Source of the DNA: Pseudomonadota bacterium
Lineage (GTDB): Bacteria; Pseudomonadota; Alphaproteobacteria; Sphingomonadales; Sphingomonadaceae
Direction of reading: 5' to 3'
DNA length: 45,166 nucleotides
NCBI GenBank assembly: GCA_016781555.1
Contig: JADDQD010000108.1
Location: forward strand, 833 to 45,998
The first letter of the stretch is position 1. Each line of letters starts with the position of its first letter. The notes below the pieces were generated by a model. It did not search any database, was not told the DNA's origin, and saw only the letters and a list, made by a program, of their open reading frames with translations. Positions 27,010-36,684 of this stretch are shown piece by piece. Position numbers and translations under genes: made by a program.

Positions 27010-27782
27010 TCGCCGCGGGGCTTGCGCCGCCTGTTCGAAAAGCTCCACAGGAGCAGCCAGGCGCCCGAAACCGCCATCAAGAAAGCGGACCAGGTGAACA
27101 GGCGCAGCAGCGTGTTGTTGACGTTCTCGCGCTCTTGGTAGTCCATGATGTGGAGCATCCAGACGAAGTCGAAGATGCGCCACAATTCGTGGCGGCGGGT
27201 GACGAGTTCGCCGGTCTCGGGCGAGAGATAAAGGGTCGGCTTGTTCCAGCCGCCGAACTCGGCGCGCCAGAGCGGGGGCTTGCGTCCCCTGACCTCGCTG
27301 GGAAGATCGCTGACGAGGCTTAGTTTGTCGAGCGGCTCCATCCCTGCGAACCAGAAGGTGGCGAGTTGCCGGATTTGCGCTTCGGACGGCGGCGACAGCC
27401 GCGCGCCGGTTCGTGGATCGACCAGCGTGGCGCCGCTTCTGGACGTGACGATGTAAACGGGCCGGTCCAGCAGCCGGTGAAGCTTCACGGATTGAGCGCC
27501 CGGCACGCTCGCTGCGGCGGCGATGGGATCGCCGAGCTCGCGCGCGGTGATCGGCGTCGCTTCGGGGTGCCGGATGAAATGATCGCCGTGAATGATGTCG
27601 ATGTGAACGGCCGTCATATAGAGGCCGCTCATCGTCCAGATCAGCGCCTGGAAGCCAATCACCAAAGCAAGCCATTTATGCGTTCGCCGGGCGAGCAGGG
27701 GATATGGGACGGACACGTTTCTGTCGAAGCTCCAGCGAAAGGCGGTAAAGTTTAGAGCACAGGCGTCTTGTGGTGAAGCCAT
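27006..27782 (-). CDS. PepSY-domain membrane protein (tandem paralogue)
   Basis: RRTHKWLALVIGFQALIWTMSGLYMTAVHIDIIHGDHFI...WRIFDFVWMLHIMDY; start ATG 27782..27780 more likely than the track start at 27899. Confidence 0.8.
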   Translation of the reverse strand: MASPQDACALNFTAFRWSFDRNVSVPYPLLARRTHKWLALVIGFQALIWTMSGLYMTAVHIDIIHGDHFIRHPEATPITARELGDPIAAAASVPGAQSVKLHRLLDRPVYIVTSRSGATLVDPRTGARLSPPSEAQIRQLATFWFAGMEPLDKLSLVSDLPSEVRGRKPPLWRAEFGGWNKPTLYLSPETGELVTRRHELWRIFDFVWMLHIMDYQERENVNNTLLRLFTWSAFLMAVSGAWLLLWSFSNRRRKPRGE

Positions 27783-28005
27783 GAAGGTGGTTGCGTAGCC
27801 GCAGTTTTCCCGCGAATTGCCAAGTTCGAAGTGCGACGAACTGCGCTCGGGAATGGCGGCAACGGCAATGTACTCGCGAACTCCTCGATCGTCGGCCAAT
27901 GTTCAAACTGTCGGCTGAGGCATGGGTTCGGCCGTCGATCCTGGATTTGCGGAGGCGGCTTGATTTTCCTGCTTGTTGTGGTCGCTCCGCCCAGAAGGAA
28001 GACCC

Positions 28006-29721
28006 TCATTCAGGCGGAAGAGCCCGAAGCTCCGGGTTGAGCTCGGACCGGATGGCCCGGACCCTCGCGAGCGCCTCGCGTGGAGGGACGCCCAAAACCA
28101 TCATCGTCTGCGCTGCAAGTGCGAGGCCCGCCGCCAGATTCTCCGGAAAAATGTGGGTCGCGCCAGCTTCCACCAGGCTCTTCAAGCCAGTGTCGTCGCG
28201 CGTGCTCACGATCACCGGAATTCCGGGCTCCAGGTGCCGGATACGATCCACAAGCTGCTCCAGGCGGCGGCGCTCGTTCAGAAGCGCGACGACAGCGCTT
28301 GCCCGGTGCACTCCGGCCGCTTTCAATTTTCCGGGCCGGGTCACGTCTCCGAACACCACGTGATGGCCCTGGGATTGCGCCTTGCGGAGACGTCCGACAT
28401 CACGCTCCACCGCTACATAGGGCACGCCGCTTGCTTCCAGAGCAGTTGCCACCAACCGCCCCACCGGACCGCAGCCGGCGAGGATGACGTGGTTGGTGAG
28501 CGATCTCGTCCTCGCCACGATCTCCGCCGGTTCGGCGTGATCGGGATCGCCTGAGTGCTCCCGGCCAGCGACCACGGCTGCAATCCGCCCGTTCCACTGG
28601 ACCAGTGCCGGAGCTAGAATTAAGCTAAGTGCTACCGCAGCGAGAACCGGTTGCCCAAATGCGGCGGGGATCAAGCCGCCGGCCAGGGATTGGCTCACGA
28701 TCAGCAAGCTGAATTCGCCGCCATGAGCAAGGATCAGCGCGGTACGCAGAGCAGTCACCCTGTCTGCCCGGTTGAACCGCACCACCGCGAAAACGATCGA
28801 AAACTTCACGAGGACCAGCAGCATCAATGCGGCGGCCGTGATCACCGGTTCGCGCGCCACCAGCGCCAGGTCGATGGTGGTGCCTATCGTCAGGAAGAAC
28901 AGGCCGAGAAGGAGATCGCGGAACGGCCTTATCTCCTCCTCGAGCTGGTGCCGGAAGTCGCTTTCGCCGACCATCATGCCGACGATGAAAGCACCTATCG
29001 GAAGGGAGAGGGCCAGTTGTTCGGCTGCAAAGGCAGTCGTCAGGATCAGGAGAACAGTGCTCAGCAGGAAAACTTCGTTCGAAGCCGACCGCGCGGTCCA
29101 CGCGAGAAGCCGCCCGACCGTCGGCCGGGCGAGCAAAGCTACGACGAGGAAGGCGCCGACCATCGCGGTAACTCTCGCAATCGTCCGGAGCGGATCGGCG
29201 TCGCCTTGGTGGCCAAGCGCTGCGACAATCGCCAGGAGCGGCAACGCGGCGAAATCCTGAAACACAAGGAAGCCGGTGGCGAGCACCCCGTGGTGGCTGG
29301 TCGACTCGTCCTGATCGAGCATCTGCTTGTGAACGATGGCGGTCGACGACATGGCTATGGCAAAACCGACGAGCAGGCTCGGCAACAGCGGAGCGCCGAG
29401 GCTCAGGCCGACCAAAGCCGCCACCAGTGCGGTGATGCCGACTTGCAGGCTGCCGAGCCCGAACACGACCTTCCGTGCAGCGACCATCCTCGGCCACGAA
29501 AATTCGAGGCCGACCACAAACATGAGGAGGGCGACGCCGAGCTCCCCTAGCAGGTGAATGCCTTCGGCGTGGGGAACCAAGTTCAACCCTCGCGGTCCAA
29601 CCAACAGGCCGGCGGCGAGGTAGCCGACGATCGGAGAAAATCGAAGCCTGACCACGACCGCCACCAGAGCGAACGCAGCCAAAGCGAGGATCAGCGCATC
29701 AAGTAGAAGATGGTGCGGCAT
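28006..29721 (-). CDS. CPA2-family monovalent cation:proton antiporter (Kef/YbaL-like) with TrkA-N domain
   Basis: VVVRLRFSPIVGYLAAGLLVGPRGLNLVPHAEGIHLLGELGVALLMFVVGLEFSW...VILAGCGPVGRLVATALEASGVPYVAVERD. Confidence 0.93.
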   Translation of the reverse strand: MPHHLLLDALILALAAFALVAVVVRLRFSPIVGYLAAGLLVGPRGLNLVPHAEGIHLLGELGVALLMFVVGLEFSWPRMVAARKVVFGLGSLQVGITALVAALVGLSLGAPLLPSLLVGFAIAMSSTAIVHKQMLDQDESTSHHGVLATGFLVFQDFAALPLLAIVAALGHQGDADPLRTIARVTAMVGAFLVVALLARPTVGRLLAWTARSASNEVFLLSTVLLILTTAFAAEQLALSLPIGAFIVGMMVGESDFRHQLEEEIRPFRDLLLGLFFLTIGTTIDLALVAREPVITAAALMLLVLVKFSIVFAVVRFNRADRVTALRTALILAHGGEFSLLIVSQSLAGGLIPAAFGQPVLAAVALSLILAPALVQWNGRIAAVVAGREHSGDPDHAEPAEIVARTRSLTNHVILAGCGPVGRLVATALEASGVPYVAVERDVGRLRKAQSQGHHVVFGDVTRPGKLKAAGVHRASAVVALLNERRRLEQLVDRIRHLEPGIPVIVSTRDDTGLKSLVEAGATHIFPENLAAGLALAAQTMMVLGVPPREALARVRAIRSELNPELRALPPE

Positions 29722-30034
29722 CGACTTTTAAAGCCATTGTCGGCGATCCAGGTTGCCTATGACGGCTAATTGGGGAGCGAAAGCACCGGTCGGCGGACCT
29801 CGCCCGACCATTCAGGGGCGTTACCCCTAGCTTGACGGGCCAGCAACGCGTCAGCGATTCCGGGCTACTACCGACGTGGAGCTTTTCAACAGCTGTCTCG
29901 GCCAATGATTGCTGCGCGATGTTCCCTCGCCTGAGGGCGCGAATCCGGACCTGCCTGGAGCGCCTCCGAAGGGTTGAACCGCACCGCGCCTGTTCATAAC
30001 TTGGGCGAGCGTCAGCACAGCCGGCACCAGAGAG

Positions 30035-32509
30035 ATGTCCGTTGAAACCGCAAAACCGCTTCTGCTGATCACCGGTGCGGCCGGCAATCTCGGCCGCTCC
30101 ATCGCTGCTGCGCTCACTGACCGCTACCAAATAGTGGGACTCGACCGGGCGGGCGAGGGCCTGAATTTCCCGCTGATCCCGATCGACCTTGCCTCGGACC
30201 AGTCGGTCGCGGCGGCAATGGCGCTCGTGCGCGAGCGCTACGGCCCGCATATCGCCTCCGTGCTCCATCTCGCGGCTTATTTCGACTTTTCCGGCGAGGA
30301 CAAGCCGCTTTACGAGACGGTCAACGTGGAGGGAACGCGGCGCCTGCTGCGCGCCCTTCAAGGCTTCGAGGTCGAGCAGTTCGTCTATTCGAGCACGATG
30401 CTCGTCCACGCTCCGTGCAGGCCGGGCGAGCGGATCGATGAGGATTGGCCCATCGAACCGCGCTGGGCCTACCCCAAATCCAAGGCCCGCGCCGAGCAGG
30501 TGATCCGGGAGGGGCATGGCGCCATCCCTTATGCCATTCTCCGCTTCGCCGGCGTCTACGACGAAGAGACCGCTGTCCCGACGCTCGCAAACCAGATCGC
30601 GCGCATCTACGAGCGCGATTTCGAAAGCTATTTCTATTCGGGTTCGACTTTGGTCGGTCAGTCGATGCTCCACCGCGAGGACCTCATCGAAGCGATCCGC
30701 CTGACGATCGAGCGGCGGTACGAGCTGCCTCCTGAGACCGAGCTGCTGATCGGTGAGCCCGACGCGCTTGGCTACGACGCACTCCAGGACGAGATTGGCT
30801 ACCTGATCCACGGCACCGAAGACTGGCCAACTCTCCGGGTGCCAAAACCCGTGGCGGCAGCGGGGGTGTGGGCGCAATACAAGCTCGAGCCCGTTATTCC
30901 GGACGCGTTCGACCAGGGTGAGCGGCCGTTCATCCGGCCCTTCATGATCAGCCTCTCCGACGATCATTATGCCTTGGATATCGGCCTGGCTGAGCGGCTG
31001 CTCGGCTGGGAGCCGCGGCACCGGCTGAAGGACGAACTGCCGAAGATGATCGCCGCGCTGAAGCGGGCCCCCCTCGGCTGGTACAAGCGCAACGCTATCA
31101 CCCCACCTACCTCGCTCGCCGAAGCGGCTGAAGTGGGCGAAGATCCCGAGCAGCTCCGCACGCGCAACGAAACGCGCTACCGGGCCGAACATGCCGGCGC
31201 GCGCTGGGCGCATTTCACCAATATGATGCTCGGCACCTGGCTCGTCACTCAGCCGCCGCTGATCGGGCTCACTGAGCCTCTGCTCCGCTGGACGGAGATC
31301 GGTGCGGGCGCCCTGCTTATTCTTTTCGCTGGCTTTTCGCTGAGCTGGCGCCTGGCCTGGTGGCGCTGGGCCTCCGCTGCGGTCGGCGCCGTGATCATGG
31401 CCGCGCCTTTCCTATTCTGGACCGGAAACGCCACGGCTTACCTTTCAGACACCCTCGTGGGCATGCTGATCTTCGGCTTCGCCGTCTGCACCAAACCCGA
31501 ACCCGGCCCTTCGGCACTCGCGCGGATGACGGGGCCCCAGATTCCGCCCGGCTGGGACTATAATCCCTCCAGCTGGACGCAGCGAATTCCGATCATCGCG
31601 CTCGCCCTCATCGGCCTCTACGTCTCGCGATATCTCGCCGCCTACCAGCTCGGCCACATCGACGACGTATGGGAACCCTTCTTCAAGGGTAGCGCGGCGG
31701 ACCCGCAGAACGGCACCGAAGAGATCATCACCAGCCATGTCTCCGAAGCCTGGCCGGTCTCGGACGCGGCGCTCGGCGGATATACCTATGCGCTCGAGAT
31801 CCTCACCGGCATCGTAGGGTCGAGGGCGCGGTGGCGGACTATGCCCTGGCTCGTCTTCCTGTTCGGGCTGATGATCGCACCGCTGGGCGTCGTCTCCATC
31901 TTCTTCATCATCATTCAGCCGATCGAGATCGGAACATGGAGCACGCTCGCGCTGATCGGCGCGGCGGCGATGCTGATCCAGATCCCCTACTCGCTCGATG
32001 AACTCATCGCGGTGGTGCAATTCCTCCGCCGCCGGGCACGCGCGGGCAAGAGCATCCTTCGTGTCTTCCTCTTCGGCGATACGGACGAGGGAGGACGGCC
32101 TGCCGGCGCGCCACGTGAGTTCGACCGCGGTCCAGGCGCCATCCTCGCCGACATGGTGTCCGGCGGCGTGAGCCTGCCTTGGAACCTGGCGCTCGCAGCG
32201 GCGATAGCGCTGTCGCTTCTGTTTACGCGCCTTACCTTCGGCGCCGAGCCCGCCATGGCGAATTGGGACCATCTGATCGGCTCGCTGGCGCTGACGACGA
32301 TCTCAATAGCGGCCGCCGAGGTCGCCAGAGCCGCGCGATTTCTACTCATTCCGCTGGGCATTGCGCTGTGCGTCACGCCCTTCTTGGCGGACGCAAGCAC
32401 GTTGCACCTCGTAGCCAATATTCTATGCGGCGCCGCTCTCATCCTGCTCAGCATCAGGCGCGGGCGTGTCAGGTGTCGCTATGGGACATGGAACCGGTTC
32501 CTCGTTTGA
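30035..32509 (+). CDS. NAD-dependent epimerase/dehydratase fused to a large polytopic membrane domain
   Basis: N-term LLITGAAGNLGRSIAAAL...YSSTMLVHAPC...YPKSKARAEQVIR (SDR epimerase); C-terminal half has many TM stretches including GWDYNPSSWTQRIPIIALALIGLYVSRYLAAYQLGHIDDVWEPFF. Confidence 0.88.
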   Translation: MSVETAKPLLLITGAAGNLGRSIAAALTDRYQIVGLDRAGEGLNFPLIPIDLASDQSVAAAMALVRERYGPHIASVLHLAAYFDFSGEDKPLYETVNVEGTRRLLRALQGFEVEQFVYSSTMLVHAPCRPGERIDEDWPIEPRWAYPKSKARAEQVIREGHGAIPYAILRFAGVYDEETAVPTLANQIARIYERDFESYFYSGSTLVGQSMLHREDLIEAIRLTIERRYELPPETELLIGEPDALGYDALQDEIGYLIHGTEDWPTLRVPKPVAAAGVWAQYKLEPVIPDAFDQGERPFIRPFMISLSDDHYALDIGLAERLLGWEPRHRLKDELPKMIAALKRAPLGWYKRNAITPPTSLAEAAEVGEDPEQLRTRNETRYRAEHAGARWAHFTNMMLGTWLVTQPPLIGLTEPLLRWTEIGAGALLILFAGFSLSWRLAWWRWASAAVGAVIMAAPFLFWTGNATAYLSDTLVGMLIFGFAVCTKPEPGPSALARMTGPQIPPGWDYNPSSWTQRIPIIALALIGLYVSRYLAAYQLGHIDDVWEPFFKGSAADPQNGTEEIITSHVSEAWPVSDAALGGYTYALEILTGIVGSRARWRTMPWLVFLFGLMIAPLGVVSIFFIIIQPIEIGTWSTLALIGAAAMLIQIPYSLDELIAVVQFLRRRARAGKSILRVFLFGDTDEGGRPAGAPREFDRGPGAILADMVSGGVSLPWNLALAAAIALSLLFTRLTFGAEPAMANWDHLIGSLALTTISIAAAEVARAARFLLIPLGIALCVTPFLADASTLHLVANILCGAALILLSIRRGRVRCRYGTWNRFLV

Positions 32510-32783
32510 ACCCCCGACGCGAAATCCGGTTGATGGGGCATTCTGCGACCATCAAGGATGTCGGCATTCTATTTCCGGTAGGAGCGCAACAATAACCCAG
32601 ACCCGGAAGCCTCGACAAGGCGGTAGATCATCTCTCCAAACGGCATGAGAGCCGACGAGGAGGTAACGTCCGCAAGGGTTCCAATGCCGACATAGCCGAC
32701 AGCGTAACGCAAGAGGTCAAAGAGAGGCTGGTGGAGCCGCAGCCCGCGCCGCTCGTTGAAGGCGGGGACTGAGGAGATAAGGT

Positions 32784-33044
32784 GTGCGACTGTTTATAGC
32801 GTGTTCCCTTCTGAGCCTAGCGGCGTGCAATGTCGATACCGATGCGACAAACGAGCAGGTCACCCTCGAATACAACAAGCAGCAAATCAGGGATGGGGCC
32901 GTGAAGGCCCGTCGGACTGCCAAGGAGGTAGCTTCAGGCTTGGGCAACGTCGCCGCAACTACCGGAAGGGCAATCAAAAACGAAGTTGGAGACGTGGACG
33001 TCGATGTGGATGTGAAGCGCACCCGTCCCACTAAAACCGAGTGA
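32784..33044 (+). CDS. Small putative lipoprotein
   Basis: MRLFIACSLLSLAACNVDTDATNEQ lipobox; acidic DVDVDVDV tail. Confidence 0.65.
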   Translation: MRLFIACSLLSLAACNVDTDATNEQVTLEYNKQQIRDGAVKARRTAKEVASGLGNVAATTGRAIKNEVGDVDVDVDVKRTRPTKTE

Positions 33045-33323
33045 CATCCTCCGCTTCAGAGCGCCCGCGTAACCATCTCGGCGGGCGCGCCGTGGCAACC
33101 GATTGCGCACCTATAGCGGCTACAGTTTCCCGCCGGCGGACTATGGCCGAGCGTACATTGGTTAGTAGAGTGGCATCTGATCGGCGCGCAAGCGGCCGGC
33201 GCGAAGCCTCAGATTGGGCTTTGCAGGTTCAGAGCGGCGGTCGAGCGATCGACGTGAGGGTAAGCGGCGCCGCGTTGATAGTGGCAGCTGACTCGAGCTG
33301 ATCCAAAAGACGCCCGAGTAGAT

Positions 33324-33917
33324 TCATGCAAGGGGAGCGGCGGCGGCATTATAGAAGTGCCACGCGAAGATCGCGAGTGCGCCTCGGTGCGGGCGCCAAG
33401 CTTCTGAGACTTCCCGCAGCAGTCGCTCGCTCGGCTTTTGGGGTAGCCCCAGTATTCGCCCCATCGCGATTTGAACGGCAAGGTCGCCCGCTGGCCAGAC
33501 ATCGGGGCGTCCTTCGGCGAACAGGAGGTAGATTTCGGCCGACCACCGGCCGATGCCTTTGATGCGCACGAGTTCGGTGATCGCGGCCTCGTCGCCTTCC
33601 GGAAGATTATGAAGGTCGAGCCGGCCCGAGACGACTTCCGAGGCAAGGCTTCGCGCGTAGCTCATCTTCTGGCGCGACAGCCCGGCGGCACGAAGCAGTT
33701 CGTCGCCCGCGGCCGCCATTGAAGCGGGATCCTCCACGCGCTCCAAAGCCGCTGCGAGCTTCGTCCACATCGCACGGGCCGATGCGAGGCTGACTTGCTG
33801 GCCTACAATGGTGCGCAGCAGCGTCACGTACCCCGCCGGATTCTCGCGCGGCTCCGGATAACCGGAAGTGGCAAGGGCTGCGGCGATGCGGGGGTCGCGG
33901 TCGGCTAGAGCGTTCAT
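33324..33917 (-). CDS. DNA-3-methyladenine glycosylase II (AlkA-like, HhH-GPD)
   Basis: LLRTIVGQQVSLASARAMWTKL...LVRIKGIGRWSAEIYLLFAEGRPDVWPAGDLAVQ HhH-GPD motif; start ATG 33917..33915 chosen over the longer track start. Confidence 0.88.
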   Translation of the reverse strand: MNALADRDPRIAAALATSGYPEPRENPAGYVTLLRTIVGQQVSLASARAMWTKLAAALERVEDPASMAAAGDELLRAAGLSRQKMSYARSLASEVVSGRLDLHNLPEGDEAAITELVRIKGIGRWSAEIYLLFAEGRPDVWPAGDLAVQIAMGRILGLPQKPSERLLREVSEAWRPHRGALAIFAWHFYNAAAAPLA

Positions 33918-34062
33918 CGCCGCCTCCAGACGTTCAGCGGCTATTCCAGGCAACGACGCTCCTCCGCTTGCTTGCTTTGCCGGACCAGCCCTAGCATAGG
34001 TCAGGGCCGAGCAAAGGACCCGCGTTCGAACCGGCCCTTTTGACTCGTTAAGAGGGAGCATC

Positions 34063-34380
34063 ATGCCGCAGCTGACAGTGGTTACCCGCGATGGCACCGA
34101 ACGGACGTTGCAGGGCGAGATCGGCCTTTCGGTCATGGAAGTAATCCGCGACAACGGCGTCGACGAGCTGCTGGCGCTTTGCGGCGGCTGCTGCAGCTGC
34201 GCGACCTGCCACGTCCATGTCGACGAGGAATGGATGAGCGCCTTGCCGCCCATGGACGGCGACGAGGACGATCTTCTCGACAGCTCCGACCACCGCGCCG
34301 CGAACAGCCGGCTGTCGTGCCAGATCCCGTTCAGCGCCGCGCTCGAAGGGCTGAGGGTGACCATCGCTCCTGAAGACTAG
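34063..34380 (+). CDS. 2Fe-2S ferredoxin (adrenodoxin type)
   Basis: [18 protein letters not shown]...[19 protein letters not shown]...[15 protein letters not shown]; four cluster cysteines. Confidence 0.92.
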   Translation: MPQLTVVTRDGTERTLQGEIGLSVMEVIRDNGVDELLALCGGCCSCATCHVHVDEEWMSALPPMDGDEDDLLDSSDHRAANSRLSCQIPFSAALEGLRVTIAPED

Positions 34381-34408
34381 ATCAATTTGCTCCAAATCGG
34401 GAGCAGTG

Positions 34409-34491
34409 CCCTTTCCGTTCGGGCTGAGCTTCTCGAAGCCTTGTTTGCCCCCCGAAAGGAAAAGGACAGCCCTTCGACAGGCTGAGGGCAA
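34409..34491. repeat. REP-like imperfect inverted repeat
   Basis: GTTCGGGCTGAGCTTCTCGAAGCC ... AGCCCTTCGACAGGCTGAGGGCAAAC, opposing arms; resembles the CTTCGACAAGCTCAGG intergenic repeat known from sphingomonads. Confidence 0.7.
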
Positions 34492-34719
34492 ACCAGTCAG
34501 ATTTAGCGCAGTCTGCTCTAACTTCTTGGGTGCACCAACTTGTTTCTAAGCGGCCGGAGCACGGGAAGCTCCCAGCATCTTGCCGATTGGGGCGCAATCT
34601 CCACCTAAGCGAGGTGGTGCAGGGACCCGCGCAGTGTGCGCTTGCGGCCGCGGCGGGATCGAGGCTAGCGACAGCGCCGGCTGCGGGCGCAAGCCACAAG
34701 CACGAGGCGACCGAGCACG

Positions 34720-34749
34720 AGACCGCCACCTGCTCTGGCGGTCTGTTTT
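34720..34749 (+). terminator. Attenuator-like terminator hairpin in DAHP synthase leader
   Basis: AGACCGCCA-CCTGCTC-TGGCGGTCT perfect 9-bp stem then GTTTT, 26 nt before the start codon at 34776. Confidence 0.6.
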
Positions 34750-34775
34750 CCAGGTGAGCAAGAGACGAGAGTGAG

Positions 34776-35849
34776 ATGATGCATCAGACCGACGACGTCC
34801 GCGTACGGGAGATCAAGGAAGTGTCGCCACCGTCGCACCTGCTGCGCGAATTCGCGCTGAGCAGGCGCGCGGCCGATACCGTTTATGCCGCGCGGGCAGC
34901 GATCCATCGCATTCTCCATGGCCTCGATGATCGTCTGCTGGTGGTGGTGGGGCCCTGCTCGATCCATGATGCCGAAGCTGCACGCGAATATGCCGGCCGG
35001 CTGGCAGAGGAGCGGCGCCGCCTGGAGGGGCAGCTCGAGATCGTGATGCGCGTCTACTTCGAAAAGCCGCGCACCACCGTCGGCTGGAAGGGCCTCATCA
35101 ACGACCCGGACCTCGACGGCAGCTTCAACATCAACAAGGGCCTGAGAGCGGCGCGCGAGCTGCTGCTGGACATCAACGAGAAGGGCGTCCCGGCGGGCAC
35201 CGAATATCTCGACATGATCACCCCGCAATATGTCACGGATCTGGTCTCTTGGGGCGCCATCGGCGCGCGCACCACCGAAAGCCAGGTGCACCGGGAGCTC
35301 GCGTCCGGATTGTCGTGCCCGGTGGGCTTCAAGAATGGCACCGACGGCAACCTCAAGATCGCGCTTGACGCGGTCATGGCAGCCTCGCAGCCGCACCACT
35401 TCCTCGGAGTGACCAAAGGCGGCCACTCGGCAATCGTCGCAACCGCCGGCAACGAGGATTGCCACGTCATCCTGCGCGGCGGCGCAGAGCCCAATTACGA
35501 CCGCCAAAGCGTCGAGGCAGCGTGCCGCCAAAGCAGTGCTGCAAAGCTTCCGTGCCGGTTGATGATCGATGCCAGCCACGGCAACAGCCAGAAACGCCCC
35601 GAGAACCAGCGCCTCGTCGTGGAGGACGTCGCCCAGCAGCTTGCGGGCGGTGAGCGGCGGATCTTCGGCATGATGATCGAGAGCCACCTGGTTGGCGGAC
35701 GCCAGGATCTGGTTCCTGGGGAAAGCCCGACCTACGGCCAGAGCATCACCGACGCCTGCATCGGCTGGGACGACAGCATCCCGCTGCTCGACATCTTGGC
35801 GGAGGCGGTGGACCGGCGCCGCTCACTCCCCCAAGCGGCCCACGGCTGA
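34776..35849 (+). CDS. aroG: Class I 3-deoxy-7-phosphoheptulonate (DAHP) synthase
   Basis: VVVGPCSIHDAEAAREYAGRL...MRVYFEKPRTTVGWKGLINDPDLDGSFNINKGLR...PAGTEYLDMITPQY...GARTTESQVHRELASGLSCPVGFKNGTDGN. Confidence 0.95.
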   Translation: MMHQTDDVRVREIKEVSPPSHLLREFALSRRAADTVYAARAAIHRILHGLDDRLLVVVGPCSIHDAEAAREYAGRLAEERRRLEGQLEIVMRVYFEKPRTTVGWKGLINDPDLDGSFNINKGLRAARELLLDINEKGVPAGTEYLDMITPQYVTDLVSWGAIGARTTESQVHRELASGLSCPVGFKNGTDGNLKIALDAVMAASQPHHFLGVTKGGHSAIVATAGNEDCHVILRGGAEPNYDRQSVEAACRQSSAAKLPCRLMIDASHGNSQKRPENQRLVVEDVAQQLAGGERRIFGMMIESHLVGGRQDLVPGESPTYGQSITDACIGWDDSIPLLDILAEAVDRRRSLPQAAHG

Positions 35850-35865
35850 AGCTGGAGCTGGTCTG

Positions 35866-36684
35866 CTAGGCCGCTGGTCGGGCAATCACCGCCGCATAAA
35901 GTGCAATGGCGGCAGCGTTGGAGACGTTGAGGCTTTCCATTCGATCGCTGATCGGCAGGCGCGCCAGCGCGTCGCAGTGGAGTTCGGTGTTCTGGCGCAT
36001 GCCTTCTCCCTCGGCGCCGAGAACCAGTGCGATGCGGGAAGGGCCAAGCGCTTCAGCCAGGCTCATTTCCGCTTCGCCGGTCAGCCCGACGCGCCAGAAG
36101 CCTGCCTCGGCGATCTCATCGAGCGCGCGAGATAGGTTCACGACCCGCACCCAAGGGACTGTTTCGAGCGCCCCACTTGCAGCCTTCGCGAGCGCGCCGG
36201 ACTCGGGCGGCGCATGGCGATCCTGCGTGACGAGCCCGAGCGCGTCAAAAGCCGCGGCTGAGCGGAGGATTGCGCCGACATTGTGGGGATCGGTCACTTG
36301 GTCGAGGACGAGGAGGGGGCGGCCCTCGGGCGCGCCGTCGAGGAGTTCGGCCAGCCAGATGTCTGGAAGCCGCTCCACTTCCGCCACGATACCCTGGTGC
36401 GGGGCGTCGCGCGGGATAAGCCGACCGAGGTCCGCAGCATCGGCGTAGCTGATTTGAACGCCGGCCGGGAATTCGAAATCGGCTGCGGCGTCGTGCGTTA
36501 CCCAGATCTTCGCAATTTTGCGCTCCGGATTGGCAAGCGCAGCGGCAACGGCATGACGGCCCCACAAGCGGGGGCGGTTCTCGGGCTTGCTCGCCTGGCG
36601 GGCTTTGCGGCGCATCGCGCGCTGACATGGCCGCAGCGGCGGCGGCTGGCAAGCATGCGCGTGCGCGTTGCTGCGCCTCAGCAA
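35866..36684 (-). CDS. rlmB: TrmH/SpoU-family 23S rRNA 2'-O-methyltransferase (RlmB)
   Basis: LWGRHAVAAALANPERKI...VLDQVTDPHNVGAILRSAAAFDALGLV...LVLGAEGEGMRQNTELHCDALARLPISDRMESLNVSNAAAIALY; probable start inside the ORF at MRRKARQ. Confidence 0.93.
   Translation of the reverse strand: MLRRSNAHAHACQPPPLRPCQRAMRRKARQASKPENRPRLWGRHAVAAALANPERKIAKIWVTHDAAADFEFPAGVQISYADAADLGRLIPRDAPHQGIVAEVERLPDIWLAELLDGAPEGRPLLVLDQVTDPHNVGAILRSAAAFDALGLVTQDRHAPPESGALAKAASGALETVPWVRVVNLSRALDEIAEAGFWRVGLTGEAEMSLAEALGPSRIALVLGAEGEGMRQNTELHCDALARLPISDRMESLNVSNAAAIALYAAVIARPAA

Noticed and set aside
28840-28853. ATCACCGGTT in the antiporter gene
   Set aside because: Intragenic, flanks do not fit the operator consensus
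29781-29794. AAGCACCGGTCGGC intergenic ACCGGT
   Set aside because: Only the 6-bp core matches; arms lack the GTCA/TGAC dyad
30067-30080. GATCACCGGTGCGG
   Set aside because: Inside the epimerase Rossmann motif (LLITGAAGN); coding constraint explains it
29699-31213. 504-aa minus-strand ORF
   Set aside because: Antisense to the clearly coding epimerase fusion gene; low-complexity GC shadow with no family pattern
32580-32772. Possible short ORF LDKAVDHLSKRHESRRGGNVRKGSNADIADSVTQEVKERLVEPQPAPLVEGGD
   Set aside because: No start codon and a stop just upstream; may be a gene remnant but unsupported without homologues
33041-33301. 86-aa plus ORF
   Set aside because: No RBS or family similarity recognised; Arg/Ala/Ser-rich composition typical of random GC-rich ORFs
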